This document shows, one piece after another, positions 1 through 7,494 of a stretch of 10,810 nt of DNA. The notes under the pieces are model-generated. The model did no database searches. It was not told the origin of the DNA and was given only the letters and a program-made list of their open reading frames with translations. Position 1 is the stretch's first letter; the number at the start of each line of letters is the position of its first letter. The DNA is from an uncultured Clostridia bacterium. Its GTDB lineage: Bacteria; Bacillota; Clostridia; TANB77; CAG-508. Where the stretch lies: contig CANQES010000047.1 in NCBI GenBank assembly GCA_947595555.1, forward strand, positions 1 to 10,810, given 5' to 3'. A program made the translations under genes and the position numbers.

Positions 1-151
1 AGTTGACCTTTTTTATACTAAAAAAAATTTTAATTTTTTTCTAAAAAACTATTGACTTTTCATAGTTGGTCTCCTCTACATCATTTAATCTCATTTCTGG
101 TATTCCTTATATACATTATCATAATATATATATCATAATCATATTTGTTTT
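1..151. other. AT-rich intergenic stretch, no gene supported
   Basis: No coding region can be supported here. An A-run and T-run at about 19-38 could form an AT-only stem with almost no loop, a weak terminator-like element at best. On the minus strand an AGGAG (71-75) stands 7 bases before an ATG (61-63), but this frame stops after four codons (Met-Lys-Ser-Gln), so it is either chance or a tiny leader peptide. The stretch is downstream of the leftward gene that ends at 152. Confidence 0.4.
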
Positions 152-970
152 TCAATCCATATTTTTATAATATCCTATGACATAAGGTTCTTTTAAACTT
201 CCTTCAATAGGACTTTGCAAGTATATCGAAATTTTTTCATCCGATTCATCTATTTTTAATTTCGTGAATCTACCATATCTATAGGTTCGATCCTCCTCAC
301 TTGAATATTCATCTCTAGTAGAATCAATGCAAATTCTAAAACTTTCATTTCCTTCAAATTTAACATCTGTTATTATCATATCTCCTTCATCAGTATTATT
401 AATACATCTTACAAAATCTGGTACATTATTTTTTACATTTTCCAAAAATCTATCTAATTCATCTTTATTATATATTTTATGATTATTAGATGATATTACA
501 CAATTATCTTTTATTGCTTGAGTAAAACTGTAATCTTCTGGTAGCTCTTCTATTTTTGTTTTATAATCTGTTTCTGTCTGTATATTAACTACGTTTATTT
601 GTGTTGGATAACTATCCAAAATGTCTCCTCTATATGTAATTAATAGCTCTGCTCCTTCAAAGTAAATCATATCATTATTTTCGCCTAAACCAATACTTAC
701 TCTATCTGATAATAATTTTATATCTTTTTCTTCTATAGGTTTTACTTCTATTGCTTTTTCTGTTGAACTGACAACTATTGCCCTGAATGAATGATTTTGA
801 TTAGAATTTTCATTCATTGCTTCATTATGTATGCCAATTTCATTATTATTTGCGCCAATTATGACTCCCGACATATATTTTCCAAACATAAGAATGCCTA
901 CTACACATATAATTAATAACATGATTACTGTTCCTAATATTATTTTAATTTTTTTATTCATTTGTATCAC
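152..970 (-). CDS. Membrane-anchored protein with DUF3221-like and DUF4362-like regions
   Basis: A predicted extracytoplasmic protein of unknown biochemical role. The N-terminus has a few lysines, then one hydrophobic segment (about residues 8-30) without a clear lipobox, so it is probably a single-pass anchor. A polar Asn-rich linker follows (about 41-60). Residues about 62-130 resemble DUF3221 (YobA-like): a beta-rich run with a 'Y.G.I..SYP.QI' ending. Residues about 146-250 resemble DUF4362: an 'AI..N.V' start, 'IYN...LD.FLENVK', then an 'EGD' turn and an 'STRD' motif. Both domains are common in small secreted Firmicutes proteins, and finding them in series suggests a fusion. The start is uncertain: GTG at 970 lies 4 bases after AGGAAGG, while ATG at 961 gives 269 residues and a more usual Met-Asn-Lys-Lys start but 13-base spacing. 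It is transcribed away from the nrdD terminator and appears to be a single-gene unit. The family assignment is from memory of the motifs. Confidence 0.8.
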   Translation of the reverse strand: MIQMNKKIKIILGTVIMLLIICVVGILMFGKYMSGVIIGANNNEIGIHNEAMNENSNQNHSFRAIVVSSTEKAIEVKPIEEKDIKLLSDRVSIGLGENNDMIYFEGAELLITYRGDILDSYPTQINVVNIQTETDYKTKIEELPEDYSFTQAIKDNCVISSNNHKIYNKDELDRFLENVKNNVPDFVRCINNTDEGDMIITDVKFEGNESFRICIDSTRDEYSSEEDRTYRYGRFTKLKIDESDEKISIYLQSPIEGSLKEPYVIGYYKNMD

Positions 971-1019
971 CTAACCTTCCTATTATTTAGACGTTTTTGG
1001 ATTGCATTTTAGTTTGTAT

Positions 1020-1046
1020 TTTATAAAAAATTATCATATTTGTCAT
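1020..1046 (-). promoter_or_regulatory. Possible promoter for the DUF3221/DUF4362-like gene
   Basis: On the minus strand ATGACA (1041-1046) and TATAAA (1020-1025) are separated by 15 bases, shorter than the preferred 17. It lies about 50 bases upstream of the gene start and after the nrdD terminator, which is where a promoter is expected. Weak support. Confidence 0.3.
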
Positions 1047-1097
1047 TTATTTCTAAATTTTCGAGTGTTTTTTTATATGTTTGTAGTTCTTCTTCCA

Positions 1098-1121
1098 ATA
1101 AAAAAGAGCTTTTCAGCTCTA
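1098..1121 (-). terminator. Intrinsic terminator downstream of nrdD
   Basis: Read on the minus strand, AGAGCT (1115-1120) and AGCTCT (1105-1110) pair around a GAAA tetraloop. They are followed at once by a run of Ts (1104 downwards, TTTTTT-A-TT). This is a textbook Rho-independent terminator, about 50 bases past the nrdD stop, and it separates nrdD from the gene starting at 970. Confidence 0.85.
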
Positions 1122-1138
1122 TGTCTATATTGTTTTAT

Positions 1139-1165
1139 AGGATTATGGGGCCGTCCCCAAATCCT
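1139..1165. repeat. GC-rich hairpin just after the nrdD stop codon
   Basis: AGGATT (1139-1144) pairs with AATCCT (1160-1165), and inside them GGGG (1147-1150) pairs with CCCC (1155-1158), with a 2-by-1 internal loop and a 4-base loop. It stands out from the AT-rich surroundings. On the + strand it is followed by CTTTTT, but no + strand gene precedes it. On the minus strand it has no T-run, so it may protect the nrdD 3' end or be a palindromic intergenic repeat. A GGGGACGG core is something I recall from dispersed Firmicutes palindromes; that link is tentative. Confidence 0.5.
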
Positions 1166-1169
1166 CTTT

Positions 1170-3297
1170 TTACAAATGCATTACTCTTTGCTTTATTTCT
1201 TTTGTTTTTCCTACATTCCAAAAGTTTTCTCCTAAATAGCCACAAGTTCTTCTTACAACTGTCATTTTGCTATGGTTTTTATTTCCACAGTTTGGGCATT
1301 CCCATTCATTTTCCTTATTTATAGTAATTTCTCCATCAAAGCCACATTCATGACAGTAGTCTGATTTTGTATTGAATTCTGCATATTGTATATTATCATA
1401 AATAAATTTTACGACAGATTCTAAAGCTTCTATATTTTGATTCATGTTTGGTATTTCAATATAAGATATTGCTCCTCCTGATGAGATTTTTTGGAATTCA
1501 CTTTCAAATGATAGTTTTTCAAAGGCATCTATTTTTTCTCTAACATCAACATGATATGAGTTTGTATAATATCCTTTGTCTGTAATATCTTTTATGGTTC
1601 CAAATTTTTCTTTATCAATTTTAGCAAATTTATAGCATAAACTTTCTGCTGGTGTACCATATAATGCAAATCCGATGTTGGTTTCTTTTTTCCATCTGTC
1701 TGTTGTTTCTCTTAGATGTTTCATAACTTTTAAAGCAAATTCGTGTCCTTTTTCAGTTGTATGTGATTCTCCTGTCATTAGCTTTGTTACTTCATATAGT
1801 CCTATGTAACCTAATGATAGTGTAGAATATCCACCAAATAATAATTTATCTATGGTTTCACCTTTTTTCAATCTAGCAATAGCTCCGTATTGCCAGTGAA
1901 TAGGACTGATGTCTGATTTTGTTCCTAACAAAGCATAATGTCTGCACATTAAAGCTTCTTTGCATAGTTCTAATCTTTCGTCAAATTCTTGCCAAAATTT
2001 TTCTTCATCGCCTTCAGCAACAATTCCTATTTGTGGTAAATTAATACTAACTACTCCTTGATTAAATCTTCCTTCAAATTTATAATGTCCATTTTCATCT
2101 TTCCATGGTGATAAGAAACTTCTACATCCCATTGGACTAAATACATTTCCTTCATAATTTTCACGCATCTTCTTAGCTGAAATATAATCTGGATACATTC
2201 TTTTGGCTGAACATTTTACAGCTAATTTTGTTAAATAATCATATTCGCCACCTGTTAAATTATTGCATTCATCTAGAACATATACTAATTTTGGAAATGC
2301 TGGTGTTACATATACTCCTGCTTCATTTTTAATTCCTTTTATTCTTTGTCTAATAACTTCCTCTATTATCATCGCATTTTCTTTTATATATGGATCATCT
2401 TTTTCTAAATGTAAAAATAATGTTACAAATGGTGATTGACCATTAGTCGTCATTAATGTATTAATTTGATATTGAATTGTTTGAACTCCTGCTTTTAATT
2501 CTGCTTTTAGTCTGTCTTGAATAATAGCTTCCATAGTCTCTTTTGGCATTTTATTACTATACTTTTCTTCCATTTCACTTTTAAATTTGTCATAACTTTT
2601 TCTTAAATATTTTCCTAAGTGAATTAAGTCTACAGATTGACCACCATATTGATTACTAGCTACCGCGGCAATAATTTGTGTTGTAATTGTACAGGCTACT
2701 TGGAAGCTTTTTGGAGTTTCTATTAATTTTCCATTCATTACTGTCCCGTTATCTAACATGTCAGCTATGTTTATTAAACAGCAATTGAAAATTGGTTGAA
2801 CGAAATAGTCTGCGTCATGAAAATGTAAAATACCTTCATCATGTGCTTTAGATATTTTTTCTGGTAATAAAATTCTTCTCGTTAAATCTCTTGAAACTTC
2901 TCCAGCTATGTAATCTCTTTGTGTAGAAGCAAGTACAGTATTTTTATTTGAATTTTCTTCTGCTAATTCTTTGTTTTCATTTCGAATTAATCCGTAGAAT
3001 AGATTCATCTGTCGTATTTTGTTTTCTTACTAAAGCTCTTGTATAACGATATACAATGTATTTTTTTGCTAATTCAAATTTTTGAATTTCCATTAGCTTT
3101 TCTTCTATAATATCTTGTATATCTTCTACCAACATTCTTTTTTTACCAATGTCTTCAATGTATTTTATTATGTCTTTTATATCTTCTTTTGTAGCCTTAT
3201 CTTTTGCTCTTACTTCATTATTTGCCTTTTCAATTGCAACTCTTATTTTCTCTCTATCATAGTCAACAGCTCTTCCATCTCTTTTTATAATTTTCAT
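1170..3297 (-). CDS. nrdD: Anaerobic ribonucleoside-triphosphate reductase, read through a +1 frameshift
   Basis: Class III ribonucleotide reductase, which makes dNTPs from NTPs without oxygen using a glycyl radical. Residues 1 to about 95 are an ATP-cone (regulatory nucleotide-binding domain) starting MKIIKRDGR. The catalytic part then has the conserved 'ENSNKN', 'TQRDY.AGEVS', 'ILHFHDADYF', 'NCCLINI' and 'GCRSFLSPW' regions. Near the C-terminus are a four-cysteine zinc site (CHEC...CPNC) and the glycyl-radical motif RTCGYLG (radical glycine about residue 686). The gene lies in two frames: the first ends in-frame at 2977, the second is open from 3008. Skipping the C of CGG at 2994 joins them into 708 residues, the normal family length. 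The joined sequence SIL-G-LIRNENK has no gap relative to the family as I remember it. The start at 3297 matches the family N-terminus and has GGGGGA 7-8 bases upstream. The activase gene nrdG, often adjacent, is not in the window. Confidence 0.93.
2991..2997 (-). other. nrdD: +1 frameshift site CTA-CGG-A in nrdD
   Basis: On the minus strand the zero frame reads ATT CTA CGG ATT and stops four codons later (TGA). Dropping one base at CGG gives ATT CTA GGA TTA ATT, which continues the protein for another 606 residues. The site lies between the ATP-cone and the catalytic domain. Dropping a G instead would give CGA (arginine), so this site alone does not fix which residue is inserted. No Shine-Dalgarno-like stimulator is visible close upstream. 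Confidence 0.85.
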
Positions 3298-3330
3298 ATT
3301 GCATCCCCCATTTCTAATTTGTATGTTTCT

Positions 3331-3371
3331 ATTATACAAAAACTTTTTTCTTTTTCTGTTGCAAAAACAAC
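3331..3371 (-). promoter_or_regulatory. nrdD promoter with an activator-type operator near -41
   Basis: On the minus strand a perfect TATAAT (3331-3336) lies about 35 bases upstream of the nrdD start, but no recognisable -35 box stands 17 bases before it. Instead the imperfect palindrome GTTGCAAAAACAAC (3358-3371, + strand) is centred about 40.5 bases upstream of the expected transcription start. That is the usual position for class II activation by Crp/Fnr proteins. It resembles the perfect palindrome at 3490-3503 in front of the divergent Crp/Fnr-type gene. The spacing and similarity are seen; activation is inferred. Confidence 0.55.
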
Positions 3372-3489
3372 AAATTATGGTTTGCATTTTTTTGTTTTGC
3401 TTATTTGTAAGATTTTGTCGATTATTACATTTTTATTACAATAATATTACATCCAAATTAATATTTTATAACTATAATTATATATTTAT

Positions 3490-3503
3490 GTTGCATTTGC
3501 AAC
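3490..3503. promoter_or_regulatory. Perfect palindrome overlapping the regulator's -35 box
   Basis: GTTGCA-TT-TGCAAC is a perfect inverted repeat centred about 29.5 bases upstream of the expected start of the Crp/Fnr-type transcript. It covers the -35 hexamer and part of the spacer, so a bound protein should block RNA polymerase. This suggests negative autoregulation by the encoded regulator. A degenerate copy is at 3358-3371 before nrdD. Confidence 0.55.
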
Positions 3504-3519
3504 TTTTTTCTAGTATAAT
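3491..3519 (+). promoter_or_regulatory. Promoter of the Crp/Fnr-family gene
   Basis: TTGCAT (3491-3496) and TATAAT (3514-3519) are separated by exactly 17 bases, a good sigma-A-type promoter, 28 bases before the start codon. An AGGAG ribosome binding site (3534-3538) follows, 8 bases before ATG. Confidence 0.75.
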
Positions 3520-3546
3520 GGTTTTATTATTTTAGGAGAAAGAATC

Positions 3547-4179
3547 ATGAATGTTAATTTTGATATTGAAAAATTTATTAAAAATTTTGAAAATAGTTGT
3601 CACAGAGTTCAAAAAAAGACTTTTGCAAAAAATGAAGTCATTACTAGTTATATTGAAAAAAGAAACCAATTTTGCATATTAATAGAAGGGAATGCAGATT
3701 TAGTTCGTTATGATTTAAATGGTAATAGAACTATTGTTGAACACTTTTCAAAAAATGATGTTTTTGGAGAAGTATTTTATAGAGTTACAACAAACAATGA
3801 ATTATTGGTAGAAGCTCGTGAAAAGTGTGAAGTATTATTTTATATTTATGATGATATTCATACAAAATGCAAAAATAGTTGTAAATTTCATCAAGTATTA
3901 TCAGAAGACTTACCTGAATTAATTCTTAGCAAAGTGACTAATTTAAATATGAGAATTGAATTACTGACAAAAAGGTCTATACGTGATAAATTGCTTGGAT
4001 ATTTCACTATGCTATCTACTAGAAATTTAAGTAAAACTTTTTTACTGCCTTTTTCATTGACAGATTTGGCCGACTTTTTAAGTATTGATAGAAGTGCTAT
4101 GATGCGTGAATTAAAGCTTCTAAGAGAGGATGGTTTTATTGAAAAGAGCGGAAATCGAATTACTTTATTATATAAATAA
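3547..4179 (+). CDS. Crp/Fnr-family transcriptional regulator
   Basis: A 210-residue DNA-binding regulator. Residues about 20-125 form a cyclic-nucleotide-binding-like beta-barrel (ILIEGNADLVRYDLNG; 'DVFGEVF' at 71-77), followed by a dimerisation helix (about 125-150). A winged helix-turn-helix follows (about 168-200; 'LTDLADFLSIDRSAMMREL'). The arginine-threonine phosphate-binding pattern expected for cAMP after the FGE motif is absent, so cAMP is an unlikely ligand. It lacks the N-terminal cysteine cluster of E. coli Fnr but has cysteines at 18, 43, 94, 108 and 112; a redox or metal role is possible but unproven. It is divergent from nrdD with 249 bases between them, and both promoters carry a GTTGCA-type palindrome. 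It is therefore a plausible regulator of nrdD and of itself. There is no CGG codon. The ligand is unknown. Confidence 0.9.
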   Translation: MNVNFDIEKFIKNFENSCHRVQKKTFAKNEVITSYIEKRNQFCILIEGNADLVRYDLNGNRTIVEHFSKNDVFGEVFYRVTTNNELLVEAREKCEVLFYIYDDIHTKCKNSCKFHQVLSEDLPELILSKVTNLNMRIELLTKRSIRDKLLGYFTMLSTRNLSKTFLLPFSLTDLADFLSIDRSAMMRELKLLREDGFIEKSGNRITLLYK

Positions 4180-4184
4180 ATTGT

Positions 4185-4208
4185 GGGCTGGTAAAAAAAC
4201 ACCAGCCC
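4185..4208. terminator. Hairpin terminator between convergent genes
   Basis: GGGCTGGT (4185-4192) pairs perfectly with ACCAGCCC (4201-4208) around an A-rich 8-base loop, 6 bases after the regulator's stop. On the + strand it is followed by ATTTGGTTTTG. On the minus strand it is followed by ACAATTTATTTAT, 22 bases after the small gene's stop. It probably serves both convergent genes, although neither tail is a clean T-run. Confidence 0.7.
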
Positions 4209-4229
4209 ATTTGGTTTTGTGTAACTAGG

Positions 4230-4541
4230 CTACCAACAAATCGGCATGCCATTTGTTGTCGGAAGCTCCGACCAGAATGTTGCTCCATGGATATCTTTCA
4301 TTTCTATGAGCAACGCCTTAGGATTGTCTATCATGTGGATGAAAGCACTTTTTAAGTCTTTTAAGATTAAACCTTTGTCAGTATCTAATTGTAGAAAACC
4401 CTTTTCAGTTACTGAAAATTCCCTAACAACAGAATTGTCGGAAATTTGTATAATTTGCATTTTCTTTTCATCTTCGCACTCTACAATCCGATACCCAAAG
4501 TTATTAATGTCTTCCATTTTTCCGCATGTTACTCCGATCAT
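4230..4541 (-). CDS. Small protein of unknown function (103 residues)
   Basis: I do not recognise this protein. It is acidic and soluble-looking, with no membrane segment, and has three cysteines (residues 6, 21 and 102), one of them next to last before a final tryptophan. Expression signals are strong: AGGAGG 6 bases before the ATG and a near-perfect promoter further upstream, so it is probably a real gene. Its base use looks less AT-rich than its neighbours, especially in the last 20 codons, which may point to acquisition from elsewhere. It contains the only in-frame CGG (codon 18, 4488-4490) that does not sit at a frame break. If that codon also shifted +1, translation would end two codons later (GGA TTG TAG), giving a peptide of about 19 residues. 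Either CGG is read normally here, because the preceding codon is TAT and not NNA, or the gene is poorly translated. Confidence 0.65.
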   Translation of the reverse strand: MIGVTCGKMEDINNFGYRIVECEDEKKMQIIQISDNSVVREFSVTEKGFLQLDTDKGLILKDLKSAFIHMIDNPKALLIEMKDIHGATFWSELPTTNGMPICW

Positions 4542-4586
4542 ACAAACCCTCCTATTAATTGATTAATTATTAGTTACTACTATAAT

Positions 4587-4615
4587 ATTATATACTAAAA
4601 TTATCAATATTTCAA
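4587..4615 (-). promoter_or_regulatory. Strong sigma-A-type promoter of the small gene
   Basis: On the minus strand TTGAAA (4610-4615) and TATAAT (4587-4592) have exactly 17 bases between them, about 46 bases upstream of the start at 4541. It lies in the short gap after the metallo-hydrolase stop, so the small gene need not depend on the upstream operon. Confidence 0.8.
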
Positions 4616-4631
4616 GGATTTTTGTGTAGAT

Positions 4632-5279
4632 TTAAAATAATTTAGGTTTTAATTCCAAATAAATAGGTTTTTCATCCTTTAGCAATGTCATCATTCCATG
4701 ACCTGGATATACAATTGTTTCATCTGGTAATGTCATAATTTTTGTTTCAATAGAATGTATAATATCTTCTCTACTAGAAGTTGGTAAATCAGTTCTGCCC
4801 CATGTACCTCTAAAAATTGTATCACCTGAAAATAAACAATTTTCCTTTTCACAATAAAGGCTTGTACTTCCTTTAGTATGACCTGGTGTGTGAAGTACTT
4901 TAAATTGTAAATCTCCCAAATGTATAGTATCATCATCATCAATTCTTGAATCAGCTTCTAATTCAATTTGCCCCAGCCCAATATAAGGAAATAAATTAAT
5001 ATCTGGATTATTTAAACCATTACTATCCTGTCGATGAATTAAGATTTTACCACCACAACGGCTTTTTAATTCTGCTACTCCTAATATATGGTCACTATGG
5101 CAATGTGTCAAATAAATATATTTTAATTTTCCTTCCATAATGTTAATTAATTCTTGAATTTTGTCTACATCTCCTGCTGGGTCAATTACCATTGTTTCTT
5201 TTGAAGTCTCATCTAATATAATATAGCAATTAGTTGGATCTCCTATCCAAGTTTCTATCTTTAGTTCTTTTAACTTCAT
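4632..5279 (-). CDS. Metallo-beta-lactamase-fold hydrolase, glyoxalase-II-like
   Basis: A 215-residue cytoplasmic zinc hydrolase of the hydroxyacylglutathione-hydrolase-like (YcbL/YqgX) group. The metal-binding motif THCHSDH is at residues 58-64. Further ligands are His134 (TPGHTKGS), Asp153 (LFSGDTIF) and His194 (YPGHG). The 'GTWGRTDLP' segment is typical of this subgroup. The length fits short bacterial members, which lack the C-terminal domain of true glyoxalase II. The substrate is probably a thioester, but this cannot be read from the sequence. Its ATG overlaps the relA stop by one base (TAATG), and AAGGAG lies 9 bases upstream, so it is translationally coupled to relA. The relA-hydrolase neighbourhood is common in clostridia. 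No in-frame CGG is present and the gene is intact. Confidence 0.92.
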   Translation of the reverse strand: MKLKELKIETWIGDPTNCYIILDETSKETMVIDPAGDVDKIQELINIMEGKLKYIYLTHCHSDHILGVAELKSRCGGKILIHRQDSNGLNNPDINLFPYIGLGQIELEADSRIDDDDTIHLGDLQFKVLHTPGHTKGSTSLYCEKENCLFSGDTIFRGTWGRTDLPTSSREDIIHSIETKIMTLPDETIVYPGHGMMTLLKDEKPIYLELKPKLF

Positions 5280-7475
5280 TATTTCTTTCTCCTTACTTCA
5301 TAAACACTCTCTACTTTTCGTATTGCTTTTTGGGCATTATTTAATTCATCTAAACTATCTACTTCTAATGTAATATCTATGATTGCAATACTCTCTTTAG
5401 TTGTTTTGGTATTTACGCCAAAAATTTTAGCTTTAGTTGTTCCAATTTCTCTTAAAATATCCATTAATAAACCGCTTCTGTCATTAGAACATATTTCAAT
5501 ATCTACCTGATATGAAGACTCACTCTCTTTATACCATTCTACATCTATCATCCTATTTTCTTCTGAAACTAAATCTCTAATATTAATGCAATCTTTCCTA
5601 TGAACAGACACTCCTCTACCTTTTGTAATATATCCTACAATGTCATCTCCAGGAAGTGGATTACAACATTTTGAAAGTTTAACCAAACAATTATCTATGC
5701 CCTTAACAATAATTCCTGAATTAGATGTTTTTGGTCTTTTTTGCCTTGCCTTTGCTAATTCTTCTATTTTCTCTTCAATATTTTCTTCTTCATGTTCTTT
5801 TCTATATTCTTGCAACATTCTTGCAATAACTTTCACAGCAGAATTAGCACCGAATCCAACAGCCGCATACATTTCTTCTAAAGTTTTGTATTTATACTTA
5901 TCTAACATAGGTTCAATATATTCATTTTTAAATAAATCTGAATATGAAAAACCAATTCTTTTTAATTCTTTTTCGATTAATTCTTTTCCTTTTTCAATAT
6001 TTTCGGCTTTTTGTGCTTTTTTAAACCAACTTAATATTTTATTTTTTGCGCTACTACTTTTTACAAATTTCAACCAGTCTCTACTTGGTCCCTTTGAATT
6101 ATCTGATGTAATAATTTCAACTATGTCCCCACTTTTTAAAGGAGTAATTATTGGCATCATTTTACTATTAATCTTGCATCCAGTCATATGATGACCAATT
6201 TCAGCATGAATACTGTATGCAAAATCAATTGGTGTAGCACCTCTTGGTAAAACCTTTATTGCTCCTTTTGGTGTAAATACATAAACTTCATCTTCAAATA
6301 ATTCAGTTTTAAGTGTATTTAAAAATTCTTGTGGGTCTTGCATATCTTTTTGCCATTCTAATGTTTCTCTAAGCCATGCTAATTTGTCTTCTTCTACTTT
6401 TACTGGAGTTTTTTTACCAAGGAAACTAGCTTCTTTATATGCCCAATGTGCAGCAATACCAAACTCTGCTATTCGATGCATGTCCCATGTTCTAATTTGT
6501 ACTTCAAATGGTGTTCCCTTATCTCCTAATAATGTTGTATGGATAGATTGATACATGTTTGGCTTTGGTACTGCAATATAATCTTTAAATCTCCCTGGCA
6601 TAGGGCTATACATTTCGTGAACTACACCTAATGCAGCATAACAGTCTTTAATATTATTTACTAAAATACGTAAAGCAAACAAGTCATATATTTGATCAAG
6701 AGTTTTGTTATCTCTTTTCATTTTCCTATAAATACTATATAAGTGCTTTGCTCTTCCGTGTAACTTCCGCTTCTATTCTTTGCTTTTTTAGTGCATTACG
6801 AATGTCATCCATAATTTTTTCTATGAATTTTAATCTTTCTTCCCTTTTTTTATTTATTCCTTCTACTAGTTCATGATATTCTTCTGGATTTAAATACTTA
6901 AACCCTAAATCTTCTAATTCCCATTTTATAGAATATAAACCTAATCTATTTGCTAAAGGTGCATATAATTCCATTGTTTCTTTGGCATTTGCAATTTGTC
7001 TATCTCTTTTTAAATATTTTAAAGTTCTCATATTATGAAGCCTGTCAGCTAATTTAATTAGTATTACCCTAATATCTTTTCCCATTGCCAAAAACATTTT
7101 TCTATAGTCTTCTACCTGTTGCTCTTCCATTGAAGCAAATTGTACAGAGCCAAGTTTTGTTACACCTTCTACCATATCTGCAATTTCTTGTCCAAATTCT
7201 TCTTCAATATTTTGTTCTGTTACGTCAGTATCTTCAACTAAGTCATGTAACAAAGCTGCACAGATAGTACTATCATCTAGACCAATATCTGCTAAAATAT
7301 AAGCAACATTTAGCGGATGTATGATATATGGTTCACCTGAACGTCTACATTGTCCATCATGATGTTGACTTGCATATTCATATGCTTTTATTATTAATTT
7401 TACATCTACTTTTCTACTATGCTGTTTGCGCTTGGCTATTATATCTTGTATTGTAATATCACTATCTTCTTGCAT
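5279..7475 (-). CDS. relA: Bifunctional (p)ppGpp synthetase/hydrolase, read through a +1 frameshift
   Basis: RelA/SpoT homologue (Rel) that makes and breaks (p)ppGpp in the stringent response. The hydrolase domain has His53, the HD pair (LLHDLVEDT, 77-78) and LADRLHNMRT (141-150). The synthetase domain has RFKDYIAVPKP (about 295-305), YQSIHT and EVQIRTWDMH. The RFKD form is that of bifunctional enzymes rather than the EFDD of E. coli RelA. A TGS domain (about 400-460), a conserved cysteine motif (KCCNPLPGD, about 610) and a C-terminal ACT domain (about 650-731) follow. The gene is in two frames: 7475-6735 encodes 246 residues ending in a stop, and the next frame continues to 5279. Skipping the C of CGG at 6758 gives EVT-G-RAKHLYSIYRKM, which restores the conserved 'VTGR.KH' region and 731 residues, the normal length. 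The start has GGAAG 7-9 bases upstream and lies 19 bases after recJ. It overlaps the downstream hydrolase by one base. Confidence 0.94.
6755..6761 (-). other. relA: +1 frameshift site ACA-CGG-A in relA
   Basis: On the minus strand the zero frame reads GTT ACA CGG AAG and stops seven codons after CGG (TAG at 6735-6737). Skipping the C gives GTT ACA GGA AGA GCA, Val-Thr-Gly-Arg-Ala. The glycine is highly conserved in RelA/SpoT proteins, which argues that the inserted residue is glycine. The site lies between the hydrolase and synthetase domains, so the unshifted product would be a 246-residue hydrolase-only protein. Confidence 0.9.
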
Positions 7476-7494
7476 ATCTACACTTCCTTTATTA

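Noticed and set aside
49..75. A leftward gene start at 61-63 with an AGGAG site
   Set aside because: The frame stops after four codons and no CGG is involved; a leader peptide is possible but not supported by anything else in view.
1002..1324. Overlapping + strand open frames at the nrdD 3' end
   Set aside because: They cover the nrdD terminator and the conserved zinc and glycyl-radical codons in antisense, with Phe/Leu-rich translations and no start signals.
3008..3010. ATG at 3008 as a separate start for the NrdD catalytic part
   Set aside because: There is no ribosome binding site before it, and its first five codons do not match the family, whereas the joined frame does without a gap.
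5640..6191. Long + strand open frame opposite relA
   Set aside because: It lies antisense to conserved RelA coding sequence, has no ribosome binding site, and its translation is the low-complexity type expected opposite an AT-rich gene.
6719..6721. ATG at 6721 as a separate start for a RelA synthetase-only protein
   Set aside because: The conserved 'GRAKHLYSIYRK' residues lie upstream of it in the same frame, no convincing ribosome binding site is present, and joining gives the exact family length.
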